Assembly: GCF_001854605.1 (NCBI RefSeq)
Contig: NZ_MKJU01000031.1
Location: 91,048 to 155,047, forward strand
Origin: Pseudoalteromonas amylolytica
Lineage (GTDB): Bacteria > Pseudomonadota > Gammaproteobacteria > Enterobacterales > Alteromonadaceae
Direction: 5' to 3'
DNA: 64,000 nt
Shown: one piece after another, positions 17,663-26,332 of the stretch
Numbering within the stretch: position 1 is the stretch's first letter
How the letters are laid out: every line of letters starts with the position of its first letter
Made by a program: the position numbers and the translations under genes
Notes under the pieces: generated by a model
Told to the model about the DNA's origin: nothing
The model's database searches: none
What the model saw: the letters and a program-made list of their open reading frames with translations, nothing else

Positions 17663-18453
17663 GTCGTATACCGCGCCTAACAGATGGTTTTGTAAGACTT
17701 GGCCCAGATTACCGCTTTGATGATCAAACTGATTTTCAAGAAATAAAAGACACCTTTGGCTTTTGTACTATCACTGTCGGCAGTTGGGTGACGCCTTCAG
17801 AACAGCGCATCAGTGCTAACCTTGTCTACGATGCATTAGCTGATTTAGCACAAATTCTAGCAATTCCACCATGGGTAATAGGTCTAAATGGTACCTTGAA
17901 TTTTGCGTTTGGTGCGGGAGGCCAAAAAGGTGTACAAGCGCACTACGCGCCATCATCAAGAACACTTGCTTTAGCTAAAAATGCCGGAGCGGGAGCCCTT
18001 GCCCATGAATGGTGGCACGCATTCGATCACTATATCTGTAAAAAGCTCTTTGCGGACACCAATGCTCTATCATTCGCTTCAAGCCTTTGGCTACAGACGC
18101 CAATAACCAATCGGCATCCTATAAACCTACATCTAGATAAATTTTTTAAACTCATCTTTTTAGACGATACGGGCAGCAAACCTAGCGAGTATTTCCTAAA
18201 TGCCAAATCGCTCGACAACCAATATGAACAATTTTATTTCAGCCGCCCTCAAGAGCTCAGTGCAAGGGCATTTGAAGCATGTATATCTAGTAACGCTAAA
18301 ATTCGCAATGATTTCTTGGTCAGTGGTGTTCAAAATAGTAAACTCGCAAGCCAAGGAGGTTTTCCGGAGTCAACGCATTTATCCTTGCTATGCGACACCA
18401 TTTTTAGCTACTTCAGCGTGCTAGGTAATGCTTTACATCATCGCTCTGACTAA
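17659..18453 (+). CDS. Putative zinc-metalloprotease-like protein (HEWWHAFDH; CLCA_X-like)
   Basis: A 264-residue protein without a signal peptide. The central ALAHEWWHAFDHYI is an extended HExxH motif with a third potential ligand (HExxHxxDH), preceded by a Gly-Ala-rich stretch LNFAFGAGGQKGVQAHYAP. A similar layout (GARG-like segment, then HExxH) occurs in large-polyvalent-protein-associated and anti-restriction-type peptidase domains, and I recall a chromosomal family named CLCA_X with these features. It is translationally coupled to the DTW gene, and its last 41 bp overlap the 3' end of the convergent EAL gene. Enzyme activity and target are unknown. Confidence 0.68.
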   Translation: MSRIPRLTDGFVRLGPDYRFDDQTDFQEIKDTFGFCTITVGSWVTPSEQRISANLVYDALADLAQILAIPPWVIGLNGTLNFAFGAGGQKGVQAHYAPSSRTLALAKNAGAGALAHEWWHAFDHYICKKLFADTNALSFASSLWLQTPITNRHPINLHLDKFFKLIFLDDTGSKPSEYFLNAKSLDNQYEQFYFSRPQELSARAFEACISSNAKIRNDFLVSGVQNSKLASQGGFPESTHLSLLCDTIFSYFSVLGNALHHRSD

Positions 18454-20887
18454 CTCTATACAACCAATCTAAATAATCCTCGTAAGCCATCGGCTTTGCA
18501 ATAAAATAGCCTTGACCAAAGTCACAACCATAATGCGCTAACCTCGCATAGCTTTCTATGCTTTCCACCCCTTCAGCAACAACCTTAAGACCTAAGCTAT
18601 GCGCCATATCGGACATCGCTTTTGCAATCGTCTGATTGCTAGATGACGTCTCAATATCCATAACAAACTGCTTGTCGATTTTTAGCTCATCGAAGCCAAC
18701 TCGGCTTAAATAAGCTAATGATGAATACCCAGTTCCAAAGTCATCTATCGCTAACTTAACCCCAACGCTACGATAATCATCTAAAACACTCTTTAAGTTA
18801 TCTTCGTTGTCGATAGTCACTGACTCAGTGATCTCTAGCACTATTTGTGAAGGGTTTAAATTCAGTTCATTCACCAGTGTGATGAGATGAACAAGCAGCT
18901 CTTTTTTAGATAAGTCTTTTCCCGACATATTCAGAGATAGTACATGACCTGGGTATTGTTCAACGAGCTGTTTTTGGTATTTCAGGCCTTTTTCAAACAC
19001 CATTTCTGTCAATAAGTGAATAAGTCCTGACGACTCTGCAATTGGAATAAATTCATCGGGTGGAACTTGCCCAAGTTTTGGATGAAACCACCTCAGTAAG
19101 CCTTCGGCGCCATAGACTTTGCCCGTTTTTAAATTAACTTGAGGCTGCAAATATAAGCTAAAACTATCATTATCAATCGCATCTTTTAATGCTGAAGACA
19201 ACTGCATACGACGTTCAGAGATCACTGAGTTGGCAACATCAAAAATTTGCCACCTGTCACTATCATGAGCCTTGGTAGACAAGGCCAACATCGCTCTTTG
19301 GATCAATGCATCTGCTGTTTTAGCATGAATCGGAGAATGCGCTACCCCGATTTCTATTTCATCGACGAGTCGAGTACCTTTGTATTCAATGCCTTCCTCA
19401 AATACCGAAGACAAAATACAAACATACTGCTCAATTTGACTCAGCGATAACTTGCCAATTAGAGTGATGGCAAACGTCCCATCATCTAGTCTGAAAATTT
19501 CAGTTTTTGTACCTTCTGGGACTGCAAGTGTTGCAGCTCCATAGGTATCCAGCTCGGTGTAGAGCTTGCCAAATAATTCGTTGAGATGTTTATTGGCGTT
19601 TGCCACACCCAAGTTCAAGCGGATCGAATGAATGATCAATGGCCTAAATAGTAGCAAAGTATGATGCGTATTCTTATTGGCCAGTTGTTCTAGGTAAGTG
19701 TTTAGTGCAAAACGGTTAGAAAGCCCAGTATCTGGGTCATGTAAGCTGTAAAACAAAAACCGCTCTTTTTGTTTTTTATCTTGCATAAACACGCTAAGCG
19801 TCAATAGTACGATGTGGGTAACGACCGCGAGCTTGCTGACACCGAGCATGTGTCCATTGGTCACTATACCTAGCTGCATTCCCACCCACACAATCCCTAG
19901 CATAAACATGGGTAACCAAGCCGCACTTACCAACCAGACATCCCGTCCAAAACCTTGTTTTGCTTTGCTATACATTGCCGCCAGCACAACCATCGTACCT
20001 AAACTCGCTATTGCCTGAAGTTGTACAGACAAGGCCGACCCCATCCCAAAAGACAGAATCGCCATAAAAAATAAAGTGGCCGCACTTCCCCATACCACAT
20101 GGTTGAGCAGTTTATTGGTCTGTGAAATAGAAAAATATGATTGGTGATACAGCAAACAAAGAGCACATGCCAAAATTAGCCAGCTGCCATTAAATGACGA
20201 CACTAACTGGCTTATGCTCGCAGGTATGTAAAAGTAAATACTGCCATTATTTACACTGCATTGAATCGCTAGAAAACACACATATATTGATAATAACGCG
20301 AGGTACTGGCGTCGGCTGAATAACGCCATAATTGCCAATGCCATCGCTATAAAATATAACAAGCCTAATTCAAGGCCATACCAAAACAACCTCGACTGGC
20401 TGAGTCTTTTAAACTCTGCTTCCGAGACAATTTGAAAGTCAAACATCACTTTGTATGGAGAGCGCAACTTGATGTAAACCTGAGAGTCTTCACTTGGTGA
20501 TGGAAAGTTGATGTGGGGAAAAATACTGTGCATTCTGGCAGGAGAAAAGTTGTCGCTGGATATTCGCACCTGATCTAACAGCTTATTTTTTCGCACCAAA
20601 TACAGTTCAAGCTCAGTATTTAAAGGCTTATCAATATATAAAACTTTACGCCCTTCTGATGATTGTGCGCCTGACACATCTACTTTGACCCAAGTAGATA
20701 CGAGCTTTGAAGCTGTAAGTTCCTTTTCATCTAGCGCAACAAACGATTTGTCGTCTTTTAAAATATCATCAATGGTCTTTTGATTGCTCACATCACTATA
20801 TGTTGATGTTGGCAACGCAGTGGAAATATTACTAAAGACGATTAAACATAAAAGCGAAGCGACTTGAATAACTTTGCTGGCACCCAT
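18413..20887 (-). CDS. 7TM-DISM receptor with degenerate GGDEF and an EAL phosphodiesterase domain
   Basis: An 824-residue inner-membrane signalling protein. After a signal segment, an extracellular 7TMR-DISMED2-like domain (about residues 30-160) is followed by seven membrane segments (about 170-370), a GGDEF-like domain starting at HDPDTGLSNRFALN, and an EAL domain (about 565-815). The GGDEF active site reads RLDDGTFA, so diguanylate cyclase activity is not expected. In the EAL domain the key motifs EITES, IDDFGTGYSS, LKIDKQF and VAEGVES are intact, but the signature itself reads EGL (AEGLLRW), with the metal-binding Glu kept. It is predicted to hydrolyse c-di-GMP in response to an outside ligand. 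AAAGGAG 5 nt before the ATG at 20887 decides the start. Confidence 0.9.
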   Translation of the reverse strand: MGASKVIQVASLLCLIVFSNISTALPTSTYSDVSNQKTIDDILKDDKSFVALDEKELTASKLVSTWVKVDVSGAQSSEGRKVLYIDKPLNTELELYLVRKNKLLDQVRISSDNFSPARMHSIFPHINFPSPSEDSQVYIKLRSPYKVMFDFQIVSEAEFKRLSQSRLFWYGLELGLLYFIAMALAIMALFSRRQYLALLSIYVCFLAIQCSVNNGSIYFYIPASISQLVSSFNGSWLILACALCLLYHQSYFSISQTNKLLNHVVWGSAATLFFMAILSFGMGSALSVQLQAIASLGTMVVLAAMYSKAKQGFGRDVWLVSAAWLPMFMLGIVWVGMQLGIVTNGHMLGVSKLAVVTHIVLLTLSVFMQDKKQKERFLFYSLHDPDTGLSNRFALNTYLEQLANKNTHHTLLLFRPLIIHSIRLNLGVANANKHLNELFGKLYTELDTYGAATLAVPEGTKTEIFRLDDGTFAITLIGKLSLSQIEQYVCILSSVFEEGIEYKGTRLVDEIEIGVAHSPIHAKTADALIQRAMLALSTKAHDSDRWQIFDVANSVISERRMQLSSALKDAIDNDSFSLYLQPQVNLKTGKVYGAEGLLRWFHPKLGQVPPDEFIPIAESSGLIHLLTEMVFEKGLKYQKQLVEQYPGHVLSLNMSGKDLSKKELLVHLITLVNELNLNPSQIVLEITESVTIDNEDNLKSVLDDYRSVGVKLAIDDFGTGYSSLAYLSRVGFDELKIDKQFVMDIETSSSNQTIAKAMSDMAHSLGLKVVAEGVESIESYARLAHYGCDFGQGYFIAKPMAYEDYLDWLYRVSQSDDVKHYLAR

Positions 20888-21030
20888 CTTAGCTCCTTTA
20901 ACAATCACCATTGCCTTCGGCGTAGGGACATAGTTTAGTATGGAAGCTTTATACAGTAATGCCAGCTCAAATTGGACAAAATAACACCAGCTTGAGGTGT
21001 ATAACTTAAATTCTAAGCATTATTTTAGCC

Positions 21031-21624
21031 TTAATCGCTATTATTATCAGCGCTGATACGACTCGCCACAGCGCTGTTTTGGCCTTTATATTTAGCATCT
21101 TTGCGAGTGTTATACGGGTTCTCAGCAGCGCTGGTCATGGTTTCAAAGCTTAACGCTCCAATTTTCATTTTTGGTCTAAGTGCAAGCGGCAGTTTACCTG
21201 AGTTATAGAACTCTAAAACAATGTTACCCGACCATCCGGGATCGATACGATGGGCTGTAACGTGAACCATCAGGCCTAACCGCGCCAATGACGAACGTCC
21301 ATCTAGCCAACCCACTAAATCAGCAGGTAAAGTTACAGATTCATAGGTGATTGCCAACGCTAACTGTCCAGGGTGCAAAAAAAATGCTTGCCCATCTTGC
21401 AGAACAATTTCATCACTCATGATCGACTCCATCGCCTCATTAAGCTGGTCTTTAGGCCCACTTAAATCAACGTAGGGCGCACCATGGTCTTGAAACACTC
21501 TAAACTTGTTACCCAATCTTAAATCGACCGTAATACCTGAAATCATTTCCTCACTGGGTGCAGGTTCAATAATAATCTGCTGGTTGGCTATCGCTTGCTT
21601 AATATGTGTATCTGATAATCTCAT
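21031..21624 (-). CDS. dcd: dCTP deaminase
   Basis: A 197-residue trimeric cytosolic enzyme converting dCTP to dUTP for thymidylate synthesis. Motifs: GRSSLARLGLMVHVTAHRIDPGW, then SGNIVLEFYNSG with the catalytic glutamate, and the C-terminal KGQNSAVASRI. The length is close to E. coli Dcd (193). It begins 3 nt after the mrp stop codon, so the two are cotranscribed, as in many gammaproteobacteria. Confidence 0.96.
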   Translation of the reverse strand: MRLSDTHIKQAIANQQIIIEPAPSEEMISGITVDLRLGNKFRVFQDHGAPYVDLSGPKDQLNEAMESIMSDEIVLQDGQAFFLHPGQLALAITYESVTLPADLVGWLDGRSSLARLGLMVHVTAHRIDPGWSGNIVLEFYNSGKLPLALRPKMKIGALSFETMTSAAENPYNTRKDAKYKGQNSAVASRISADNNSD

Positions 21625-21627
21625 TGA

Positions 21628-22701
21628 TTAGTCGTCCGTAATCACAATATCAACAGCTGGCGTTGATAATGTTTGATAATAAAGCATGCTGCTCATTGTC
21701 TGCGCACACGAAACGTAATGCTCAGCAATATCAACATGCTGTGTTAGTAGGTTATGCCCTTGTTCAGAGGCCTCTCTGATCTGAATGTTAAGCGGGATCT
21801 GTGCAAGAAGCGGTACACCGTGACGAATCGCTAACTTTTCTCCACCAAGGTGTCCAAAAATATGATTCTGCTGGCCACAGTGTGTACAAATGTAATGACT
21901 CATATTCTCGATAAGACCAAGAATAGGTAGATTGACTTGATTGAACATCGCAATCCCCTTTTGCGCATCAAGAAGTGCTAGATCTTGTGGCGTTGTAACT
22001 ATCAAAGCGCCACTTGCCGGTACTTTTTGCGTCATAGTAAGCTGAATATCGCCTGTGCCAGGGGGCATATCCACAATCAAATAATCAAGTTCGCCCCATT
22101 GTGTTTCATTGAGCAGTTGATTAAGCGCTTGTGACGCCATTGGTCCACGCCATACCGTTGCATTATCAGCAGAAACCAAAAAGCCGATTGATTGTATCTT
22201 GATGCCATTTTTTACTACGGGATTGAGTGTTTTGTTGTCCTTTGTTGTAGGTTGCTCGTCAATGGCATCAAACAGCGATGGGATCGAGGGTCCATAAATA
22301 TCAGCATCCAATACGCCTACACTTGCACCTTGAGCGGATAAAGCCAGAGCAAGATTAGCTGCGGTGGTTGATTTACCTACCCCGCCTTTACCTGATGCAA
22401 CCAACACGATATGTTTAATTTTTTTATACTGGTAGTGAGTAGGTAGTTGAACCTCAATATTCACATCAACCTGCATTCCTACTTGCTCAGACAACGTCTC
22501 ACTGAGCAATTGTCGCTGTGTATTAGCTGCAAACGGCAGTGTTAACCTCACAGTTACACTGGAGTTTTTTACCTCGATGTTATTCACCCACTGTGGCTCA
22601 ATACCCAAAGGAAAGACGCTATTTTTGAAAGCAGTTAACTTACTGAGAATCTGTTGTTCTAACTGATTGTCTTTTTTAAATAGTTTATTGAGACCAAACA
22701 T
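21628..22701 (-). CDS. mrp: Iron-sulfur cluster carrier ATPase Mrp/ApbC
   Basis: A protein of about 357 residues (E. coli 369). An N-terminal DUF59-like region is followed by a deviant Walker A SGKGGVGKSTTAANLALAL, DADIYGPSIPSLF, MPPGTGDIQLT and CTHCGQQ, the CxxC pair that holds the Fe-S cluster. It carries Fe-S clusters to target proteins in the cytosol. The open frame runs on to 22752, but MFGLNKLFKKDNQ at 22701 is the more natural start; neither has a strong ribosome site. It is divergent from metG as in E. coli. Confidence 0.93.
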   Translation of the reverse strand: MFGLNKLFKKDNQLEQQILSKLTAFKNSVFPLGIEPQWVNNIEVKNSSVTVRLTLPFAANTQRQLLSETLSEQVGMQVDVNIEVQLPTHYQYKKIKHIVLVASGKGGVGKSTTAANLALALSAQGASVGVLDADIYGPSIPSLFDAIDEQPTTKDNKTLNPVVKNGIKIQSIGFLVSADNATVWRGPMASQALNQLLNETQWGELDYLIVDMPPGTGDIQLTMTQKVPASGALIVTTPQDLALLDAQKGIAMFNQVNLPILGLIENMSHYICTHCGQQNHIFGHLGGEKLAIRHGVPLLAQIPLNIQIREASEQGHNLLTQHVDIAEHYVSCAQTMSSMLYYQTLSTPAVDIVITDD

Positions 22702-22871
22702 TGAAATAAAACGTACTCTGGTGATGAAAAAGGCCACGGAATTATGTAACATTCATCCCATTAAAACCAGTCTATTGATGCTATACACACCGAGTAAATG
22801 GCACGTGTTAGCTTTAACTATGCGATTTGGCTGAAATTTGAGCGCAGCCACGCGATAATCTTGGAACAGTT

Positions 22872-24899
22872 ATGACGAAGAGAAAAATTCTCATCACGAG
22901 TGCACTACCCTATGCGAATGGACCAACACACTTGGGTCACATGCTAGAGTACATTCAAACAGACATTTGGTCGCGCTTTCAAAAATTACGTGGCCATGAA
23001 ACATATTATGTATGTGCTGACGATGCCCACGGCACACCTATTATGCTCAATGCGCAAAAACAAGGGATCTCTCCTGAAGAAATGGTGAAAAATGTTAGCA
23101 TTGAACGCCAACGTGATTTTGCTGACTTCAATATTGAATTTGATAACTATCACAGTACACACAGCGAAGAAAACCGTGATCTAAGTGCGCTTATCTACAA
23201 GCGCCTAGATGAAAAGGGTCACATTAAGAAACGCACTATCTCACAGCTTTTTGACCCAGAAAAAAGTATCTTCTTACCCGATCGCTTTGTTACGGGTACC
23301 TGCCCAACTTGCGATGCACCGGATCAAAATGGTGATAGCTGCGATGCATGTGGCGCAACTTATAGTCCAACTGAGCTAAAGAACCCTCGTTCAGTGATGT
23401 CAGGTGCGACACCTGTGCTAAAAGATTCAGAACATTTTTTCTTCGACCTTCCTGCGTTCGAGAGCATGCTCAAAGAATGGCTTCACTCAGGGTCATTACA
23501 AGCCGAAATGGCTAATAAGCTTGAAGAGTGGTTTGCTGATGGCCTACAACAATGGGACATCAGCCGTGACGCGCCGTATTTTGGCTTTGAAATCCCAGGG
23601 GCACCCGGTAAATACTTCTATGTATGGCTAGATGCACCAATCGGCTACATGGCGAGCTTCAAAAATTTATGTGATAAGAAAGGCATGGATTTTGACGCTT
23701 TTTGGGGTGAAGACTCACAAGCAGAGCTTTATCACTTTATCGGCAAAGATATCATCTATTTCCACAGTCTATTTTGGCCAGCAATGTTAGATGGCGCGAA
23801 CTTCCGCAAGCCAACAAATGTTTTTGCTCACGGTTTCGTAACCGTCAATGGCGCAAAAATGTCGAAGTCAAAGGGTACTTTTATAAAAGCACGTACCTAC
23901 TTGGAACACTTAGACCCAGAGTTCTTGCGTTACTACTTTGCAGCCAAATTAAACGGCGGCATTACCGACTTAGACTTAAACCTTGAAGATTTTGCACAAC
24001 GAGTAAACTCTGACTTAGTAGGTAAAGTTGTTAATATTGCTTCTCGCTGTGCAGGCTTTATCAGCAAAAAGTTTGATGGCAAAATGAGTGACACAGTGCT
24101 TGAGCCGGAGCTTATCGCACAATTCCAAACTGCTGCGGACAGTATTGCTCTACACTACGAACAACGCGAATACAGCAGAGCCATTCGCGAAATTATGGCC
24201 TTAGCTGATAAAGCCAATCAGTTTATTGATGCACAAGCGCCGTGGGTTCTTATCAAAGATGAGCAAACACAAGCACAGGCCCATGACGTATGCTCAGCTG
24301 GTTTGAATATGTTTAAAATCCTTATGACATATTTAAAACCTGTGCTACCTGGCATGGCTGCAAATGTTGAGCAATTCTTGAATACAGAACTCACGTGGGA
24401 AAGTGCACAAACGGTTTTGAAAGGACATGCAATTAACAAGTTCAAAGCCCTGATGCAGCGTGTTGACATGGATAAGGTCAATTTAATGCTTGAAGAATCT
24501 AAAGAAAGCCTTGAAGCGAGCAATAAGCCAGCACTTGATCCGAACAGCCCATTAGCGAAAGAACCTATCGGCGAAGAGATTGAGTTCAATGACTTTGCAA
24601 AAGTAGACTTGCGTGTCGCCAAGATAGCGAAAGCCGAACACGTAGAAGGTGCAGAAAAACTACTGAAGCTGACGCTAGATTTAGGTGGTGAGACCCGTCA
24701 AGTATTTGCAGGTATAAAATCAGCCTATGCACCTGAAGATATCGAAGGCAAATTAACCGTGATGGTTGCCAACTTAAAGCCTCGCAAAATGCGCTTTGGC
24801 ATGTCTGAGGGAATGGTTCTGGCTGCAGGACCCGGTGGTAAAGAGATTTACATTCTGAACCCTGATGAAGGGTCAGAGCCTGGTATGCGCGTTATGTAG
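22872..24899 (+). CDS. metG: Methionyl-tRNA synthetase
   Basis: A 675-residue class I aminoacyl-tRNA synthetase that charges tRNA-Met. The HIGH-type motif is in ALPYANGPTHLGHML, the zinc knuckle carries four cysteines (CPTCDAP ... CDACG), and the second signature is KMSKSKGT. An anticodon-binding helical domain follows, then a C-terminal tRNA-binding (EMAP-like) domain from about residue 575 (FAKVDLRVAKIAKAE). The length matches E. coli MetG (677). An intrinsic terminator follows at 24920. Confidence 0.97.
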   Translation: MTKRKILITSALPYANGPTHLGHMLEYIQTDIWSRFQKLRGHETYYVCADDAHGTPIMLNAQKQGISPEEMVKNVSIERQRDFADFNIEFDNYHSTHSEENRDLSALIYKRLDEKGHIKKRTISQLFDPEKSIFLPDRFVTGTCPTCDAPDQNGDSCDACGATYSPTELKNPRSVMSGATPVLKDSEHFFFDLPAFESMLKEWLHSGSLQAEMANKLEEWFADGLQQWDISRDAPYFGFEIPGAPGKYFYVWLDAPIGYMASFKNLCDKKGMDFDAFWGEDSQAELYHFIGKDIIYFHSLFWPAMLDGANFRKPTNVFAHGFVTVNGAKMSKSKGTFIKARTYLEHLDPEFLRYYFAAKLNGGITDLDLNLEDFAQRVNSDLVGKVVNIASRCAGFISKKFDGKMSDTVLEPELIAQFQTAADSIALHYEQREYSRAIREIMALADKANQFIDAQAPWVLIKDEQTQAQAHDVCSAGLNMFKILMTYLKPVLPGMAANVEQFLNTELTWESAQTVLKGHAINKFKALMQRVDMDKVNLMLEESKESLEASNKPALDPNSPLAKEPIGEEIEFNDFAKVDLRVAKIAKAEHVEGAEKLLKLTLDLGGETRQVFAGIKSAYAPEDIEGKLTVMVANLKPRKMRFGMSEGMVLAAGPGGKEIYILNPDEGSEPGMRVM

Positions 24900-24919
24900 C
24901 CTAGCAACACCACTATCTT

Positions 24920-24945
24920 AAAAAGGCCCAATCGGGCCTTTTTTA
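24920..24945 (+). terminator. Intrinsic terminator of metG
   Basis: AAAAAGGCCC - AATC - GGGCCTTTTTT, a textbook GC stem with T-run 20 nt after the stop. Confidence 0.93.
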
Positions 24946-25153
24946 ATGCTTACCACTTCCTATTCCTGCAACTATCTGTGCTCAGCCATTAGTATTTGGT
25001 ATTAAATATTTCGAAGTCGACGCAAATGTAATGCTTTGTTACAACTTTAGAACCTAAATAAACAACTAGACATATCTTATCGTTTAATATGCAGCTAATG
25101 GTATTAACACTGATGCAAATACCAACAACATCAACAGTTGGAAGGAAGATAAC

Positions 25154-26329
25154 GTGGCTAGTAAAAAACAAATATTCTTACCCCTTGTGGTACTCATTGG
25201 AGGCATAGGTGTTGCAGGCGCATTCTCAGCGATGAAGCAACCACCTGAAGAAAAATCCGAACAAATCGTTCATCCTCTTGTAGAGGCTGAGCCTATCGTC
25301 GTTGCACCAATGCAGCTTAATGTAGACTCCTACGGCTTGGTTAAACCCAAATATACCACTGAGTTGGTTGCACAAGTGAGCGGGCAAGTCATTGAAGTAT
25401 CAGATGCTTTTGTAAAAGGAGGATTTGTAAAAAAAGGCGCAATCTTAGCCCGTATCGATCCTAACGACTATGAAGCTGCACTTATCGAGTCTGAAGCAAA
25501 CTTAGCACGAGCAAGCTCAGCACTTGAGATTGAACAAGCACAAGCCCATGTTGCAAAAAAGGAATGGCAACGCATAAAGGACAATGCCAATGCCACAATT
25601 CCGTCTGAATTGTATTTACGTAAACCTCAATTAGCTGAGAAGTTAGCAAGTTTCCGTGCCGCACAAGCTAGTGTTAAACGAGCCAAGCGTAACTTAGAAC
25701 GCACATACATCAAAGCACCGTACGACGCTATCATTGCAAGTCGAGAATTGAGCTTAGGCAGCGTGGTAAATCCAGGCAGTAAATTTGGTGAGCTAAATGC
25801 AATTTCTGTTGCAGAAGTTCGCCTACCCGTTGCAGATAATGAATTACAATACCTTGTGGATGGCGGTATTAATGCCAACGTCACGCTAACAGCACATGTA
25901 GAGGGTAAACCGGCACAGTGGCAAGGCAAAATTGTTCGTAGTGAAGGAGTAATAGACCAACGCAGCCGCATGACGTACTTAGTTGCGCAAATACAACACC
26001 CCTATTCCGACCAGCGCACTCCACTTCGATTTGGCGCATATTTAAACGCCACGATTAACGGCAAAATTCTCGAGAACGCCGCTGCAATCCCGCAACACTT
26101 AGTCAAAGACGGCAGAATTGCCGTGCTTAACAGTGATGAAACACTGAGCTTCAAAGCTTTAAATGTCGTACGCGAATACAATGGTAAAACAATCATTGAC
26201 AGTGGTGTTAATGACGGCGCTCAGCTAATTACTTCCGCACTTGAGTATCCAACGGAGGGGATGCAATTACAACTCAATGACGGTACGCACTCAGTTGCAG
26301 ACACGCAACTTGCGTTAAAAGAGGAGTAA
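25154..26329 (+). CDS. RND efflux periplasmic adaptor (membrane fusion protein)
   Basis: A 391-residue HlyD/AcrA-type adaptor. An N-terminal membrane anchor (IFLPLVVLIGGIGVAGAF) without a clear lipobox is followed by a barrel-sandwich segment (AQVSGQVIEVSDAFVKGGFVKKGAILARID), an alpha-helical hairpin rich in Ala, Glu and Lys (about residues 105-175) and the beta-barrel. It starts with GTG, supported by GAAGGAAG 7 nt upstream. The permease gene follows after 3 nt. The pump's substrate cannot be read; no outer-membrane channel gene is adjacent, so it may use a shared TolC-type channel. Confidence 0.9.
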   Translation: MASKKQIFLPLVVLIGGIGVAGAFSAMKQPPEEKSEQIVHPLVEAEPIVVAPMQLNVDSYGLVKPKYTTELVAQVSGQVIEVSDAFVKGGFVKKGAILARIDPNDYEAALIESEANLARASSALEIEQAQAHVAKKEWQRIKDNANATIPSELYLRKPQLAEKLASFRAAQASVKRAKRNLERTYIKAPYDAIIASRELSLGSVVNPGSKFGELNAISVAEVRLPVADNELQYLVDGGINANVTLTAHVEGKPAQWQGKIVRSEGVIDQRSRMTYLVAQIQHPYSDQRTPLRFGAYLNATINGKILENAAAIPQHLVKDGRIAVLNSDETLSFKALNVVREYNGKTIIDSGVNDGAQLITSALEYPTEGMQLQLNDGTHSVADTQLALKEE

Positions 26330-26332
26330 GCC

